64,000 nucleotides of DNA from Ryuthela nishihirai. Lineage: Eukaryota; Arthropoda; Arachnida; Araneae; Heptathelidae. The notes beneath the pieces are model-generated. The model was not told where the DNA came from, did not search any database, and saw nothing but the letters and a program-made list of their open reading frames with translations. The DNA lies in contig JAWZYU010000011.1 of NCBI GenBank assembly GCA_038380435.1, positions 82,932,501 to 82,996,500 on the forward strand, written 5' to 3'. A program made the translations under genes and the position numbers. Each line of letters starts with the position of its first letter. The stretch's first letter is position 1. Of the stretch, positions 1-11,926 are shown piece after piece.

Positions 1-345
1 CTAGACATTCATGCAAAGTTCTTAAAAAAGAACTTTTTCATTTAATTCCAATTCCCTCATTATTCAAAAATTCTGCATTTTAAAATAATCTTTCATCCAT
101 ATCAATCACCAGCATTTTTCACATCTTTTTCTCTCTTTTTTCAACACTAAAATTGCAACACCTATACCCACTAACATAGCAGCATCAGTTACGTCCATTG
201 TAACTTCATGTCTACACTGGTGAAAATTTTAAAAACTATTTGGCACACGGGTGTAGACAGTTGAAGGCATGCGCTAGACTACTTGGTGTTGAAAAGCGGA
301 ATTGAAAGTTGAAAGTGAAGTTGAAGATGAAAGCACACGTGTGAA
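1..345. other. AT-rich non-coding left edge
   Basis: No gene or recognised repeat is visible. The right part (about 240-345) is rich in GAAG/TTGAA triplet-like runs and has CACACGGGTGT and CACACGTGTG motifs about 90 bp apart. The similarity to the I-type LINE of this window starts only near position 345, so this stretch is probably flanking DNA or a different repeat. Confidence 0.4.
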
Positions 346-2061
346 CATAGCCATTGAAGATGAAGATCGGCATGTGACCTCTCAAGTTGAAGCTATGAAG
401 GCCACAAAGAATGCCAAATCTCCAAGCCATGTTGTATGCTCTTTCGACATCAAAGAAAATTGACATTAGGTGCTTTCTATGTAAAAATGAATTTCAAATA
501 GCTGATATGAGGAGTATCAGATCATCAAGAGTTGACCATTGCCTGTAAAAGCCACACAAGGTGTTGGAAAGTTGTGGTGTTCTAAATACCAGATGAGTCT
601 GGTATTTACCTTTCTTTCAATAATGAGGGAATTGGAACGCAACTCATCAACGCAATGGGATGCAATTAGAAGGAAACTTGGAATCCTTTCGTGGCTTGGG
701 GAAGGTTAAAACATTAGCATCCTGACAGGAGTCTGAAAACCACTCAAGAAAAATGCAGTTGGAAAGACTGAGCACCCAATCCTTGCGCAATGGTTAGAGA
801 TGTTGGAGCATCACATAATGGACATTGTCTAGCCCAACGGCAGATGCATGAGAAGAGTGCAGAGCAAGGCAAAGCTCCTCAGCTGTGAATGGTCTGTTAT
901 AAGACTCCAGGCCATTCGAGTGGAAGGGCCAGAAGTTCGGGGGAATAAGAGGATGACAAAGAGATGGAGGAGAACGATTCCTCCAGAGTGTCGGCAATTG
1001 TCTGTCAATTGTGCTCCAGGATCGAAAATGAGAGGGACATGTAGTTCCCACCCATCTTCCGGACTTTATCCCACACAACTTTAGAAGAGCCGTGCAGATG
1101 ATAAAAGATTTGTATTGAATCCAATTTGTATTGACTTGTATTGAATCAAACTTGTATTGAATCCAAGATTCCTTCTGGCTCTGGTGCTGGAAGAAACAAG
1201 CTTTCACCCTGGCGTGTTTGAATGCTTCAAGGTTGGGGAATGTTGAACATCTCTGAAACACCTCCCAAGCCTTGTGCTGAGCTTTACAAGCTGAGGTACA
1301 ATCTGGATTCCCCCATGGTTTTGGAAAATGAAACCATATTGAAGTTTGAGAAAATGTAGATACAGCTGCATCTGTGATACAGTCGTGATCTCTGCTACTG
1401 CTACAATGATTGGCTCCTACACTGCCTCATTGATTGGCTGATAAAGTGGTGGTTAAACTCGGGGAGAAGTTCGAATCCACTCCAGTCAGCCCAATCAAGC
1501 CTCCATCATAATACATGTAAAGGTCACACGGTCCCCCACAAGAGATGGTACATACCACGGGGAGATAATTGCTTCTGTACGGGTTGTCCTTGACCTTCCA
1601 TGTAAAGAGTGGAAGGATCAAGGAGGAGCAGATGGTGAGGCCAATGGGAATAAATGTGTGGGTTGAAATCCCCCCCCCCCATGATGGGGAAGGGGGACAG
1701 CAGCTGTGAGACAAGGTCATCAAGATCTTCCCAGAAGATGATGCTTTAGGGTGGAAGATATACTGAGCAGACAATCAGGGAGAACCCCACTAAGAGGCAG
1801 ATGGCTACCGCCTCTAAGCTGGTGGTAAGGGGTATGACCTGGAATGGAGAATGGTTGCTCAAGAGGATGGTGACAACCCTGTGAGCTGGACCATCTCCAT
1901 TCCAGTCCCAACAAACTAGTGAAAACTGCTGGATCTGTGACTAGCTGCAAGTATGTCTCCTGCAGACACATGTAGACAGGCTGGTGTACCTGAAGGAGGG
2001 CTTTGATGTTGTCAAGATTCCTCTGGAATCCACAACAATTCCGTTGTAGGATTGTGGCCAT
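346..2061 (-). pseudogene. LINE ORF2 (endonuclease-RT), truncated
   Basis: ORF2 starts at an ATG at 2059-2061 (MATILQRNCCGFQRNLDNIK), parallel to MATFLQWNCRGFQRNIDNIK in the second copy; this is the usual N-terminus of an APE-type endonuclease. Downstream pieces are split between 1720-2061, 1427-1774, 794-1261 and 346-466, in at least three frames. The last piece contains IFFDVERAYNMAWRFGI, RT motif A, where the F-F-D aspartate is retained. RT motifs B and C and the RNase H lie beyond the break. A local expansion of a TTGTATTGAATCC unit at 1109-1166 adds further damage. Confidence 0.75.
1109..1166. repeat. short tandem repeat inside LINE ORF2
   Basis: About four imperfect units of TTGTATTGAATCCAA occur here. 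The corresponding place in the second LINE copy (about 18145-18165) has only one related stretch, so this is a local slippage expansion after insertion. Confidence 0.7.
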
Positions 2062-2164
2062 CTCGGGACTTAGAAGAGTGGGTGGACAACGATTTCCTAT
2101 TCAACCTAACTGCCACAGAGGACGGTTTAGTGAATACGGGTGGTCTGTATCCATATCCTCAGAA

Positions 2165-3187
2165 TCATCCAAGGAACATGGATCGTTGACCGCTCTTTGT
2201 GGAGGAGTGATTATTTTCTTCGTAGGCACCATGGGGCACCTTTAGCTTGGAAAGTCTAGCTGTCTGATGATGGAAAGGTCTTCCAGTGGTGGAAATGGAT
2301 GGCTGAATAGCAGGTATGGAAACCGGGGTTGATGTCAAGGTCAACACCAACATCAGTTTCGCCTGTGTGAGAAGGTATTTTGCCACATGCAAAAAACATT
2401 CAGTAGGTGGTACACTGATATCAGTCTGCACCACCACTGAAGTCATTGGAACAATGGGCTTTCCAATGACTACTAACATAGGACACCTTGTCAGGTGGGG
2501 CAGGAGGTGCAGCTAGCTTTCTCATCTCTGAATAAGAAATATTATTGATGGTTTTGAGATATTGCACCTCCTTTTTCTCCTTCCACTTGGGACAGTCACA
2601 GAAAAATGCCAGATGGCTGCCACTACAGTTCACACAGCTTGACTTTTCTGCTGTGCAGTCAGGATCAAGATGATTCTGGCTACCACAACAAGCACAGATA
2701 GGTTTTCCCCGGCAAGTTGTGCAGGCATGACCGTATCTCTGACACTGAAAGCAGTGCAGAGTGTTCGGCATATACGGCTGTACCTCACAATGTAAATAAG
2801 CTGCCTTTATGGAAGAATGCAGGCATGACATGTTGAAGGTTAGAATCAGTACCTGGATGGGTAACAATTTACCATCATGATGTATTGAAATCCAATGGAC
2901 CATTGTTATTCCTTGGGGGTGAGCTCTGAGAGGATTTCCTCCTCATTGACATTGAGAAGCCAAACTCAAAGATCACATCCCAAGAGGAATTCAAGTTTTG
3001 TGGGGTGCGACCGTGATGGTTACTCCACTAATCTCTGTAACCTTAGGGAGCAGTTCTGAATGTTTTTAACAAGTGGTCTCAACTTGCAAGTCGTCAGATC
3101 ACAGGTGCTTAATGGATTTTCACAAACCCGCAAAACATTCCAAATCTTTATAAAAAATGGGGACATATCCCCAATTACCTGATCAAC
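2165..3187 (-). pseudogene. LINE ORF1 (CCHC zinc-knuckle protein), broken
   Basis: The open stretch 2421-2903 encodes CFQCQRYGHACTTC, a C-x2-C-x4-H-x4-C knuckle, followed by a second (CACCGSQNHLDPDC) and a partial third (CVNCSGSHLAF). After the knuckles comes KEVQYLKTINNISYSEMRKL, a stretch I recall from arthropod LINE ORF1 proteins. A frameshift near 2450 moves the C-terminal part into 2165-2479 (ISVPPTE, STSTTGRP region). ORF1 proteins of this kind bind their own RNA in the retrotransposition particle. It lies directly upstream of ORF2 on the same strand. Domain identity is clear. The exact start is not visible because the N-terminus (3020-3319 region) is eroded. Confidence 0.75.
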
Positions 3188-3591
3188 TCTGTAGTGTAAC
3201 AATCCTTTTTGTATTTCCACCTTTTGAGGGGGGGGGGGGGGTGAAGGAAGGGAGTTGAAAATTTTTTTAACCTTCCCATGCCACAAGCTTACATTTGATG
3301 TGCAGCTTGTTACTTTCAACAGTCACATTCTGCAATTGTTTTCATATTTCCCCCTTTAAGGGGGGTGAAGCATGGGAGGTCAGTTTTTATAGTTTATGAC
3401 ACTCCTTGAGTCACAAGCATCCATTTTACACATAAATCATTAAGTTCATCCATTGTGTTCTAAAGATACGGTGGAAGAACTGTTTTGACAAATCCACAAA
3501 CTGACAAATGAGTAGCAAAAAGCAATAGGAAGATATGTAAAAAGTAATGTAGCAATTAAATAGAATTACAAAAGTATGATAGCTAGGTCAT
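3188..3591. other. non-coding spacer with homopolymer run
   Basis: No gene seen. It contains a run of about 14 G near 3228-3241 and a related G-rich motif with GGGGGGTGAAG at about 3360, suggesting a short degenerate duplication. The rest is AT-rich. Confidence 0.4.
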
Positions 3592-4159
3592 TACTGGAAG
3601 GAGAGCTATGCACTAATCGCCTGTGATGATGCATAGAACCGGTCAGGCCTATCACCAAATCTTTGGCCTCACCTTCTCATGGTGCAGGCCGTTAGTATCT
3701 TTCAAATGAGATACTCTCTTGTTGATGGGAATGGAAGGGGAGGGTTGCCAGATCAGTGTGGCCTACTGATTTGGGCAACAATGGCTACTTTCCTTTTTTT
3801 TTTTCTACCCTGCTGAGGAGTGGTCAACCACACAGGGTTCTGTTGCTCACCATATATACTAACCTGACTGGAATAAGAATCTGAGTTTGAAAAATAGATG
3901 CGCCTCTGGATGTAAACCAGTTTTTCTTATAACAAAGATATATAATTTTTTTCTTATAACAAAGACATAACAGTGTAAGCAAACTGATTATGGATCCTCA
4001 ATTTGCTGCACAGATGGGATTCTGTGGATTACTGCCTTTAATGTTGGCCCTGTAACACAGTCTGAAGTTACTTTGGCTATTTCTAAACTTAATCCAAATA
4101 AATCCCTAGGGGTAGATGAAATTACTACTGAAATACTTAGAGCTGGGAATGCTTCAGAA

Positions 4160-4443
4160 TGTCTCTAAGTGGCACTTTTTTGCACACCATGGGCTAAATG
4201 GCCAGGTCACATGGACCCCAAAGGCTCAGAGAAGGTTGGGGGAGGGGACCCACTGGAGCAGCTGTTGGGAGACAGATGGTAGCCTCCCATCAAGGCCATT
4301 CAGCGTGTTCTTTAACATGCACAGGGTATGGCTCTCCCGCACACAGGGACATGGCTTAACGTCCCTTATGACGGACGGCGGCCTTTCCAAGCCCAGCGGT
4401 GTCCCCTACTGACAGTGGGAAGGGCGGGGAATTTTGCAGAGAC
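4160..4443 (-). mobile_element. SINE2 copy in RTE copy B
   Basis: The sequence runs from GTGGCACTTTTTTGCACACC through TGGGCTAAATGGCCAGGTCA to GGGCGGGGAATTTTGCAG. It closely matches the body of the copy at 57744-58098 and lies in the same orientation, tail at left. The tRNA-like head is missing, so it is truncated at its 5' end. Confidence 0.8.
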
Positions 4444-4591
4444 TGCACTCTTGAGAAGGTGTCTCAGTTTAATTATTTTGGGAGCTACATAACAGATACT
4501 GGTGATGTGCAGCATGAGATTAACAGACAAATAGGGATTGCTGCCAGAACTTTTAAGAATCTGTGGTGTGTGTGGAGAAATAGGCGCATAC

Positions 4592-4781
4592 AAATAATAA
4601 ATAAATAAATACCCCCTCAAGCAGCTGCTTGCCACAGAGGTCTGACAGGAGCCTGTCAGTTTATATGCCACAGTAGAAGGTCTGAGAGGATGGCAGGACC
4701 TCAGCAGAAAAACGACACAAACAGCCATGCCTTACCCGGGGCTCGAACCCAGGTCCCGTAGATCAGTAGCCAAGCGCTAAA
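4592..4781 (-). mobile_element. SINE1 copy in RTE copy B
   Basis: This is a reverse-oriented SINE1: (AAAT)n tail at the left, CCCCCTCAAGCAGCTGCTTG body, and a tRNA-like head at the right with the B box in GGGGCTCGAACCC. It splits the LINE between the sequences for NRRI and LKTKIRLYNS. The extreme head end (A box) is lost. Confidence 0.85.
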
Positions 4782-5258
4782 GACTAAAATTAGATTGTAT
4801 AATAGTTTGGTTTTTTCTAGGGTTAGTTATGGTAGTGAAACTTGGATGCTTTGTAAGCAATATGGCAATAAACTTGATGCTTTTGATTCTAGATGCTTGT
4901 GTAGTATCTTGCGCATTAGGTTGTTAAACTTTGAAAGTAATGATGAAGTTAGGGAAAGGGGTCGGCAACCTCTTTAAGCAGCATATTGTGCAGAGAGAGA
5001 GTCCATTGGTTTGGCCATGTTAACTGTATGAATAATTATAGATTGGTGAATTGGGTCATGAATAGTGTACCTAAAGGCCTCAGAAAGAAGGGGAGACCTA
5101 GGATGCAGTGGGCAAACAATGTCAAAGAGGACCTTGTTAGAAATGGTGTGCAGTAGCCAGATGCAGCAAATGTAGTTCAGGACAGATATGCTTGAGAACT
5201 AAATTGCATGGTCTGGCTGGATCTCCATAGCCCATGGCTGTTTGAGGATGATGATGAT

Positions 5259-5668
5259 TAATTATGTTTCACACCAAACCATTATCATGTATTTATTGCT
5301 TAACTAACACATTCAAGAAAAATGGGAAATCCTTTTCTACCATATTAAAATTTTAAAAATGCAAATTATCTGAAATATTCAATAAAAGTTTTATTAGAAG
5401 TCGGAGAAATGGTTTAGTTGTGCATATTATATATATAAAAATCCTTACATTTATTCTGAATGGGAAATCCCAAACTACCTAAAATGTTTCCTGTCACTGT
5501 TGGCATACAACACTATACCAGAAATTCAACATCTATTTTGTTAATCCCTCACATAAATCAAATATTTTAATAACACTTATCATGTTAAGCTCAAATAATC
5601 AACTATTAAAATATTTCGATTACTCATAATGTACACAATTAAAAGGGCACCTTCTTGCTCAGAAATTA
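5259..5668. other. AT-rich spacer, no gene
   Basis: Follows the LINE tail. No open frame or recognised element is visible. Confidence 0.4.
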
Positions 5669-5876
5669 ATTAAAAATAACTGAAAATTCTCTGTTGTTGA
5701 GCAATAAAACTTTAAAGTTTATCCTTCAAACTATTTGCATGAGTTTTTAGGAGAATATTTGCATGTTTACAAGTTTTTTTCTCCTAAAAGCTTTTAAAAT
5801 GCAAATATAATTTGAAGGATAAAATTTAAAATTTTATTGCTCAACAACAGGGATTTTTAAGTTATTTTTACTTATA
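5669..5876. mobile_element. hairpin MITE-like foldback
   Basis: Two imperfect arms, roughly 5669-5757 and 5785-5876, are reverse complements. The best-matched cores are CTGTTGTTGAGCAATAAAA at about 5691 and its complement TTTATTGCTCAACAACAG at about 5838, with TATCCTTCAAA / TTTGAAGGATA further in. The loop is about 30 bp. No coding capacity. No convincing target-site duplication was found. Confidence 0.65.
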
Positions 5877-6199
5877 ATGGTATACACATTCTGACTATAG
5901 ATATTAATGAAATGTCAGATTAACCCTTCCAGTGTCCACATCGTCTGTATATGTTCAGAGAATCTGAATTGAGAGGCCAAGGCCTTTTTCCCAGCATTCT
6001 ATGCATCTTTCCTGCCTTAAAATCGAAACTGGAAGTAAACACATCCTTCTTAAAAATTCTAGTTGCACCTGCATTTAATTAGTTATGCTTCACTGAGGCA
6101 AACAAGACGCAGATGGCTAACACATGCAATCTCCATTGCATGTGCTTTAAGTGTTCTTTATAGTTTTGGTCCAACATATTGGATACCCTTTGTAAAGTA

Positions 6200-6700
6200 T
6201 TTACTTTTTTGTATTTAAACTTTAGTTTTCATTTCAGTAGATTTATTTTCAGAAATTAGCAATCTTTTGGCTGATCAATAAGTATTGATTTTTTTCATAG
6301 TTATGCTACATCGTATGACCAGCCTACAACTTGTTGATGTGAATATTTTAACATCGCATTAGGTTATACGTTAATTTTTATTTTATTATTTATTACTTTC
6401 CCAGTAAAACTTTGATCTGGTATCATTTTCTGAAAATAAATGAGAGTTTGGATATAGAAGCAAATTCATTTCTGTAGATTTATTTCTGTTAGTTAGCTAT
6501 CTTTTGATTGGCTGATTTATCATTCTGAGTTATGCTAAATCAGAGGTTGGTTAAAAGTTGTTGCAGAGATTTTACATAACATCCCATTAGGTTATATGTA
6601 ATTTTTCTTTTATTATTTCATATTTTTTGTAAAAAAATTTTGAGTTTGTAACAATTTTTGAAACCGAATGTCTTGGATACAGAAGCAAAATAGACTTCCT
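6200..6700. repeat. diverged tandem duplication, about 237 bp unit
   Basis: Two diverged units lie in tandem. TGTAGATTTATTT-type sequence followed by GCTATCTTTTGATTGGCTGAT at about 6474 corresponds to GTAGATTTATTTTCAG and GCAATCTTTTGGCTGAT at about 6237, and both continue through TTATGCTA... and CATTAGGTTATA. It sits inside the piggyBac-like element. Confidence 0.7.
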
Positions 6701-7886
6701 TGCTACAGGAAACAATCGTCATGTGGGAGAGCAATTTCGGGAAGATGTCACATCCGCTAAACTCACGGTGAAAGTTTACCCCCCCCCCCCCCATCTAGAA
6801 AAATATTTTTGTTTTTAAATTACAAGTTTTTATGTTTATATTGAATGATTTTAAAGGCACTCCCCACCCCAGTACCATGGCTGTGCCACACAGACGATAT
6901 AACGCTTTTTTTTTCGCTTTAGTGCTCAAATCTTTCTGCACTTAGCTAAGATCATCAAACTTCAACACCCAAAGAAAAAATTCAAAATGTTTAGCAAAAA
7001 AAGCAGCCAAGGAAGTTTTTTTTTTATTTCATAACTATTTTAGAAAATCCCGTGAATGTGAGAAGTCCAAGTCACATTGTATAACATTGCCGTGTTTATA
7101 TGATACTGAAAAGATTCACTAAAAGAAATGAAAATCATATTTCCCGTTAAATATTATATTATTCGGAAGAAATTTCCTTTCGATAAATATATAATTTAAC
7201 TATTTTTATTCAGAAGGTTTTCCAAAATGAAGCGTTAATTGTATGGTGCAATCTTTTTTTTTTATTACCATATTACATTGAAAAAAGCTTATTAAAATCA
7301 ATATGCTTGCAAATTTGTTTATATTATTTATTTTCATAAAATCTTTATTTGAATTCTGTTTAATTTGATATATAACATGACCTATTTCCATTGATTAGTT
7401 TTTTTTTTTTAATTCTAAAGTTGACCTATGTGACTCAACACAATTTGCTAAAACCCTGGTTATTTTTTCTATATTTATATTTCTTATTATATTTCTTTTT
7501 TTATTCTTTATTCTTATTATATTTCTCAAAGTATGGTACCAAGAAAAATATTTATTTAAAACCAAAAAAAAAATTTTTTTGTTATTCAGAAAGTCATTCT
7601 TTCATGTGCATTGCAACATTTTTGTCTATTTTCTTTAAATAATTTCTTTTGTGCTGCCAGATGGATTTCTTTTACTATATGACTCTAAAAAAGTCCTATT
7701 AAAATAAAACATATTGTCTTTTTTGTTAAATACTTTATTTTAAGAAAATCCAGAATTAAATGCTGATTTATCTGGCATACAAAATGCCAGAAATTAATTA
7801 AAACCTATTCATTAATTATTTGGGAAAAAAGTTCTAAATTCAAAATTTTTTTCGGCTGAGCATAGGGAGAAAATAGCTTGGCCTTA

Positions 7887-8095
7887 GCCGTCCCGTGGCC
7901 GAGTGGTTAGCGCGCTTGGCTACTGATCTACGGGACCTGGGTTCGAGCCCCGGGTAAGGCATGGATGTTCGTGTTGTTTTCTGCTGAGGTCCTGCCATCC
8001 TCTCAGATCTTCTACTGTGGCATATAAACTGACAGGCTCCTGTACGACCTCTGTGGCAAGCAGCTGCTTGAGGGGGGTATTTATTTTTTATTTAT
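7887..8095 (+). mobile_element. SINE1, full-length reference copy
   Basis: This is one of the cleanest SINE1 copies. The head GTCCCGTGGCCGAGTGGTTA is an A box, and GGGTTCGAGCCCC is a B box, so the head is an internal RNA polymerase III promoter derived from a tRNA (the Ser/Leu-like GGCCGAGTGG form). It is followed by a tRNA-unrelated body ending in CAAGCAGCTGCTTGAGGGGG and an ATTT-rich tail. CAAGCAGCTGCTTG is a perfect 14 bp palindrome shared by most copies. Confidence 0.9.
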
Positions 8096-8147
8096 GGATG
8101 AAAACCTGTTTTTCAGGCTGGACACTGGAAGAGTTAAAGCAGATCAA

Positions 8148-8265
8148 TCTATAAATAAAAAATAAATACCCCCTCAAGCTGTTGCTTGCCACAGAGGTTT
8201 GAGAGTAGTCTCTTAGTTCAGTATGCCATAAAGATCTATGAAGAAGGAGAGACATCAGCAGAACC
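8148..8265 (-). mobile_element. SINE1 fragment
   Basis: The tail AAATAAATACCCCCTCAAGC and about half the body are present in reverse orientation. The tRNA head is missing. It lies just outside the right end of the piggyBac-like element. Confidence 0.75.
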
Positions 8266-8356
8266 ATTCAGTTAATGAAATATCAAGTGCAGATCAGATG
8301 TTAGGGAGTATTACTCTTTTTAATTTGAGTTTACCACTCAAATGTTAGGGAGTATT

Positions 8357-10526
8357 ACCTCTTTCTGAGGCCTTCAGGCACACTGTTCATAACCTTATTC
8401 ACTAATCTATAATTATCCATATGGGCAAAATGGCCAAACCAATGGAGTCTCTCTAAGCACAATATGCTGCTTAAAGAAGGTTGCCGACTACTTGTCTAAC
8501 CTCATTACTTACAAAGTTGAACCACCTAATGCCCAAGATACATGCGTAAGCATCTAGTTTCCTGTTATCTTGTTTACAAAGCATCCAAGTTTCACTATCA
8601 TAACTAACCCTAGAAAGAATCAAACTATTATACAATCTATTTTTAGTCTATAGGTGTATATGCTATAGATTCTTAAATGTCACAGCAGCAATTCCCTATT
8701 CTTTTGTTAATCTCATGCTGCACATCACCAGTATCTGTTACATAGCTCCCAAGAAAATTGCAGTCTTGATCAGGTGTCACAGTGTGACACCTGATCTCCA
8801 ACCATTAACTGAATCACAGCCTGCCTGACCAATTTTCATCACTTTAGTTTTCCCTCTGTTTATAACCAAACATAATCTACTACCAGTCTCATCAACAGCT
8901 CAAATGAAAGAGTTCATCTCATCAACATCATTTGCCAAAAGGGCTAAATCATCAGCATAATCTAAACCAGAAATTATCCTATCTCCAGACCATTTAAGGC
9001 CAAAATCTTTCCCTTGCAGTGAATTTCATATAACATAATCAATAACCAAACTAAAGAGAAAAGGAGACAAATTGCACCCTTGTCGAACACCAGAAGTAAT
9101 GCTAAACCAATTGCTACAAGCCTTACCAACTCTCACACACGACTCGGTGTTATTATAGGGAGCTTTCATTATGTTAACTAACTTGTCCGGTATACCATAT
9201 GATCTCACAATCAACCACAAATTATGACGATCAACAGTCGAAAGCCTTTTTGAAATCAACAAAGCTAGCAACCAAAGGTTTCTGAAACTAAACATTTCTC
9301 AAGAATCTGCCTGAGTGAAAATATCTGATCTACACATCCCCTACCACTTCTGAATCCACACTGCCCATCAACCAGATTCTTAATTCTATTAAACACAATC
9401 ATGCAAAGCACTTTACCTGGAACAGAGAGTAGGCTGATACCCCTATAGTTATCACAAGAACTGCGATCACCTTTTTTTAAAAATATGGATAATAATAGCT
9501 CTGGTAAAACCCTTGGAATCATGCCTTTATCATAAAAGATGTTAAAAATTTCAGTCATCCAAGTGGTAACAGAAACATTTCCATAGTAATTTCATCTACA
9601 CCTGGGGATTTATAAAGTTTAAGTTTAGAAATTGCCAAAATAACTTCAGATTGTGTTATAGGGCCAACATTAAAGCCATCAATGCATCTATCATCATTAC
9701 AAACAATGGGAGTATAACTAACCACATCGTTCAGAATAGGGGTTCTCAACATGGGGTATGCTGTGAGAGCTCAAAAGTCACTAGATCTAGTAACAAAGTT
9801 GCCCCAACAATTGATGAACTGTGCAAGCTTAAACAAGCACAACCATTTCACTGATTAACCAGAAAAATGTTTATAATTTTATAAGATTTTTTAAATTATT
9901 TATGTCATTTTTTGTGTTTATCGATATATGCAATTTATGAATAAAAAATTTAATGTGTGTTGTTATACTATAACTACAGTTTTATCCATCTATACAGGGG
10001 GTATGCCACTTATATACACATTTCCAGGGGGTACGTGAAGCATAAAAGATTGAGAACCACTGGTTTAGAACATCACTGAAATGTTCAGCCCACCTAGCCT
10101 TGACAGAATCCTCCCCTTCTATAACCTTACTTTTTTTATCCTTCAATCCCTGTATACCTGTCCGGTTTCTACCACACAAAAAATTAACTATCTGGTACAG
10201 CTCTCTGCCGTTGTGCTGTCTGATTCCTCTGCCTTGTCAGCCAAGCCAAAGATTCTTATCAGTAACTAACTGATCCTTTACACGTTTATTAAGCTCTCTG
10301 TAATGCTTTCTATTAGGAATAGTAGGGTATTGATTAAGGACATTCCTGCAGTTCTTTCTTTCTAAAATAAGCTCAAGTGCCTTATCACTCAAATAATTCT
10401 GACTCCTTTGCTCCTTTTTTCCTAAACGAGTACTGTTAATTTCCAAAAAAGCCTGTTTAAAATGGTCCCATTCTTCCTCAACTTCAGTAGTAAGCAAACC
10501 ATGACTGTCATAATGACTAAGTTCTT
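8357..10526 (-). mobile_element. RTE-type LINE, copy A, truncated
   Basis: Minus-strand copy running from the C-terminal domain (about 8360-8790) through RT motif C region (8930-8970), motif B (TSGVRQGCNLSPFLFSL, 9026-9295), motif A region and the RT fingers (KKGDRSSCDNYRGISLLSV, 9265-9558) to the linker (10237-10497). The endonuclease is missing: the copy ends at CTTAGTCATTATGACAGTCA and abuts, head to head, the plus-strand copy C. It contains a hAT MITE at 9737-10062. Several frameshifts and stops make it inactive. Confidence 0.85.
9737..10062. mobile_element. hAT-type MITE
   Basis: Ends TAGGGGTTCTCAAC (left) and GTTGAGAACC-like TTGAGAACCACTG (right) are inverted. They are flanked by GTTCAGAA (9729-9736) and GTTTAGAA (10063-10070), an 8 bp duplication with one mismatch. 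The uninterrupted LINE target (TTGTTTAGAACATC, near 36985) shows one copy. The 326 bp interior has no ORF of note. Its ends resemble those of the 213 bp MITE at 50754-50966. Confidence 0.85.
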
Positions 10527-11705
10527 TCTTGTGGAAGTGAACAGAAGGGGAGGTCTGCCAGACTAGTGTGGCCTACTGATCTGGACAACTATAGCTACTT
10601 TTCTTTTTTTCTACCCTGCTGAGGAATGGTCAACCACACAGGGTCCTGGTGCTGACCATATATACCAACCTGAATGGAATTATGGCTCTGAGTTTGATTA
10701 TGGATCCTGATTTTGCTGCACTGGTGGGGTTCTGTGGAGGGAAAATCTTCCGCTGAGTTTTCTGTTTGTTTGTGGGTTGACAGCCCCAAGTGAATAGATT
10801 CACAGGATATGTTTATCAGCTGGTGGATAATCCTGAGCAGAGGTCATCACAGGCACCTGAACTCTTTGCTTCTATTGGCACCATCAAATTCTACATTGGG
10901 GGAAGTCTTTCAGTGTAGATGGCTTCAGCCTTCAGTGGTAGGGGAATGGGTCTTTGCCCATGTCTGCGATTAGGGGGCTGTTGATATTGTCGGCATTCCC
11001 TTTCTCAATAAACATAGTTTCTTTAAACATCCCACTAACCATTTTCTCTCCATAGGTAGTTGGAATGTGAGGACTCTGCACAGAGCTTTTTCTCTTGATG
11101 TCCTCACACAAGAATTCCACCATTATAATTTAGATATTCTCAGCTTGCAAGAGACCAGATAGACAGATAAAGGTCAGATTCTTAAAAATAATCTTAAATT
11201 TCTCTTTTCAGGGAGGGAAGACAATAAACATCACCAAGGCATGGGTCTGCTTCTCAGCAGACACGCTAGTGATGCTCTTCTAGGATATGAGTGCATTAAC
11301 AAAAGGTTTCTTACAGGAAAATTTCAGACAAGCGTTAAAGACTTGAATGTTATCTGTTGTTATGCCCCCACTGAAGATGCCGATGAGGATAGGCTTTACA
11401 GACAACTTCAGGATATTTTGAATTCTGTCAAGAAAGGAGAAATTTCAGTGCCAAAGTTGGTACTGACTCTGACCTTTGGGGAGGGGTGATAGGCCCTTTT
11501 GGTATTGGTAGCTGCAATGGCAATGGGCAACGTCTCCTACAGGTAAGTAAACTCAATGGTTTCAGAACAACTAACACTTATTACAAACACCGCGAAATAC
11601 ATAAGTACACATGGGTTTCATCTGATGGGCTGCATAAGAATATGATTGATCATATATTAATTAACAGCAATTATTGGTATTCTGTTAGGAATACCAGGTC
11701 ATATA

Positions 11706-11926
11706 AAATAAATAAATAAATAAATAAATAAATACCCCCTCAAGCAGCTGCTTGCCACAGAGGTCTGACAGGAGTCTGTCAGTTTATATGACATAGTAGA
11801 AGGTCTGAGAGGATGGCAGCACCTCAGCAGAAAAACGACACAAACAGCCATGCCTTACCCGGGACTTGAACCCAGGTCCCTTAGATCAGTAGCCAAGCGC
11901 GCTAACCACTCAGCCATGGGACGGCT
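11706..11926 (-). mobile_element. SINE1 with 12 bp target duplication
   Basis: A full-length reverse-oriented SINE1 with (AAAT)n tail at the left and tRNA head GCCATGGGACGG at the right end. It is flanked by CCAGGTCATATA at 11694-11705 and again at 11927-11938, an exact 12 bp duplication. This supports LINE-driven insertion into RTE copy C. Confidence 0.92.

Larger units (their letters stand above)
346..3187 (-). mobile_element. I-superfamily LINE, copy 1, partial
   Basis: This minus-strand non-LTR retrotransposon copy matches, segment by segment, the fuller copy at 15605-20210. Read from high to low coordinates it holds a nucleic-acid-binding ORF1 with zinc knuckles, an endonuclease start and part of the reverse transcriptase. 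The copy stops in the RT palm region near 345, so the remainder of RT and the RNase H are absent. The 5' limit is placed at about 3187, where similarity to the other copy ends close to the sequence ACCTGATCA. It carries many frameshifts and stops and is a dead fossil. Confidence 0.8.
3592..5258 (+). mobile_element. RTE-type LINE, copy B, internally deleted
   Basis: The 5' part (3592-3900) matches the 5' region of RTE copy D at 24047 onward, including TACCCTGCTGAGGAGTGGTC. At about 4030 the sequence jumps to the RT-linker region (FNVGP-T-SEV-LAIS-L), so the endonuclease and part of RT are deleted. It resumes at about 4444 in the C-terminal domain (VSQFNYFGSYITDTGDVQHE) and ends with a (GAT)n-like tail at about 5248-5258. 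A microsatellite-like 3' end of this kind is typical of RTE elements. It is interrupted by SINE2 (4160-4443) and SINE1 (4592-4781). No functional protein remains. Confidence 0.8.
5924..8133. mobile_element. piggyBac-like non-autonomous element
   Basis: The left end TTAA + CCCTTCCAGTGTCCA (TTAA at 5920-5923) is matched by an inverted TGGACACTGGAAGAG + TTAA at the right (TTAA at 8134-8137). The two 15 bp ends differ at one position. TTAA duplication with ends starting CCC/CTC is the piggyBac pattern. Subterminal inverted pieces (CATCGTCTGTA near 5938 and ACAGACGAT near 6890) support one unit. The 2.2 kb interior is AT-rich with no transposase, so it depends on another element. It carries a SINE1 close to the right end. 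A Kolobok-type TTAA element is the alternative. Confidence 0.65.

Noticed and set aside
7887..7965. A functional tRNA gene (A and B boxes clear)
   Set aside because: The same head recurs in about 17 places attached to the same 130 bp body and ATTT tail, so it is a SINE head; no intact acceptor stem.
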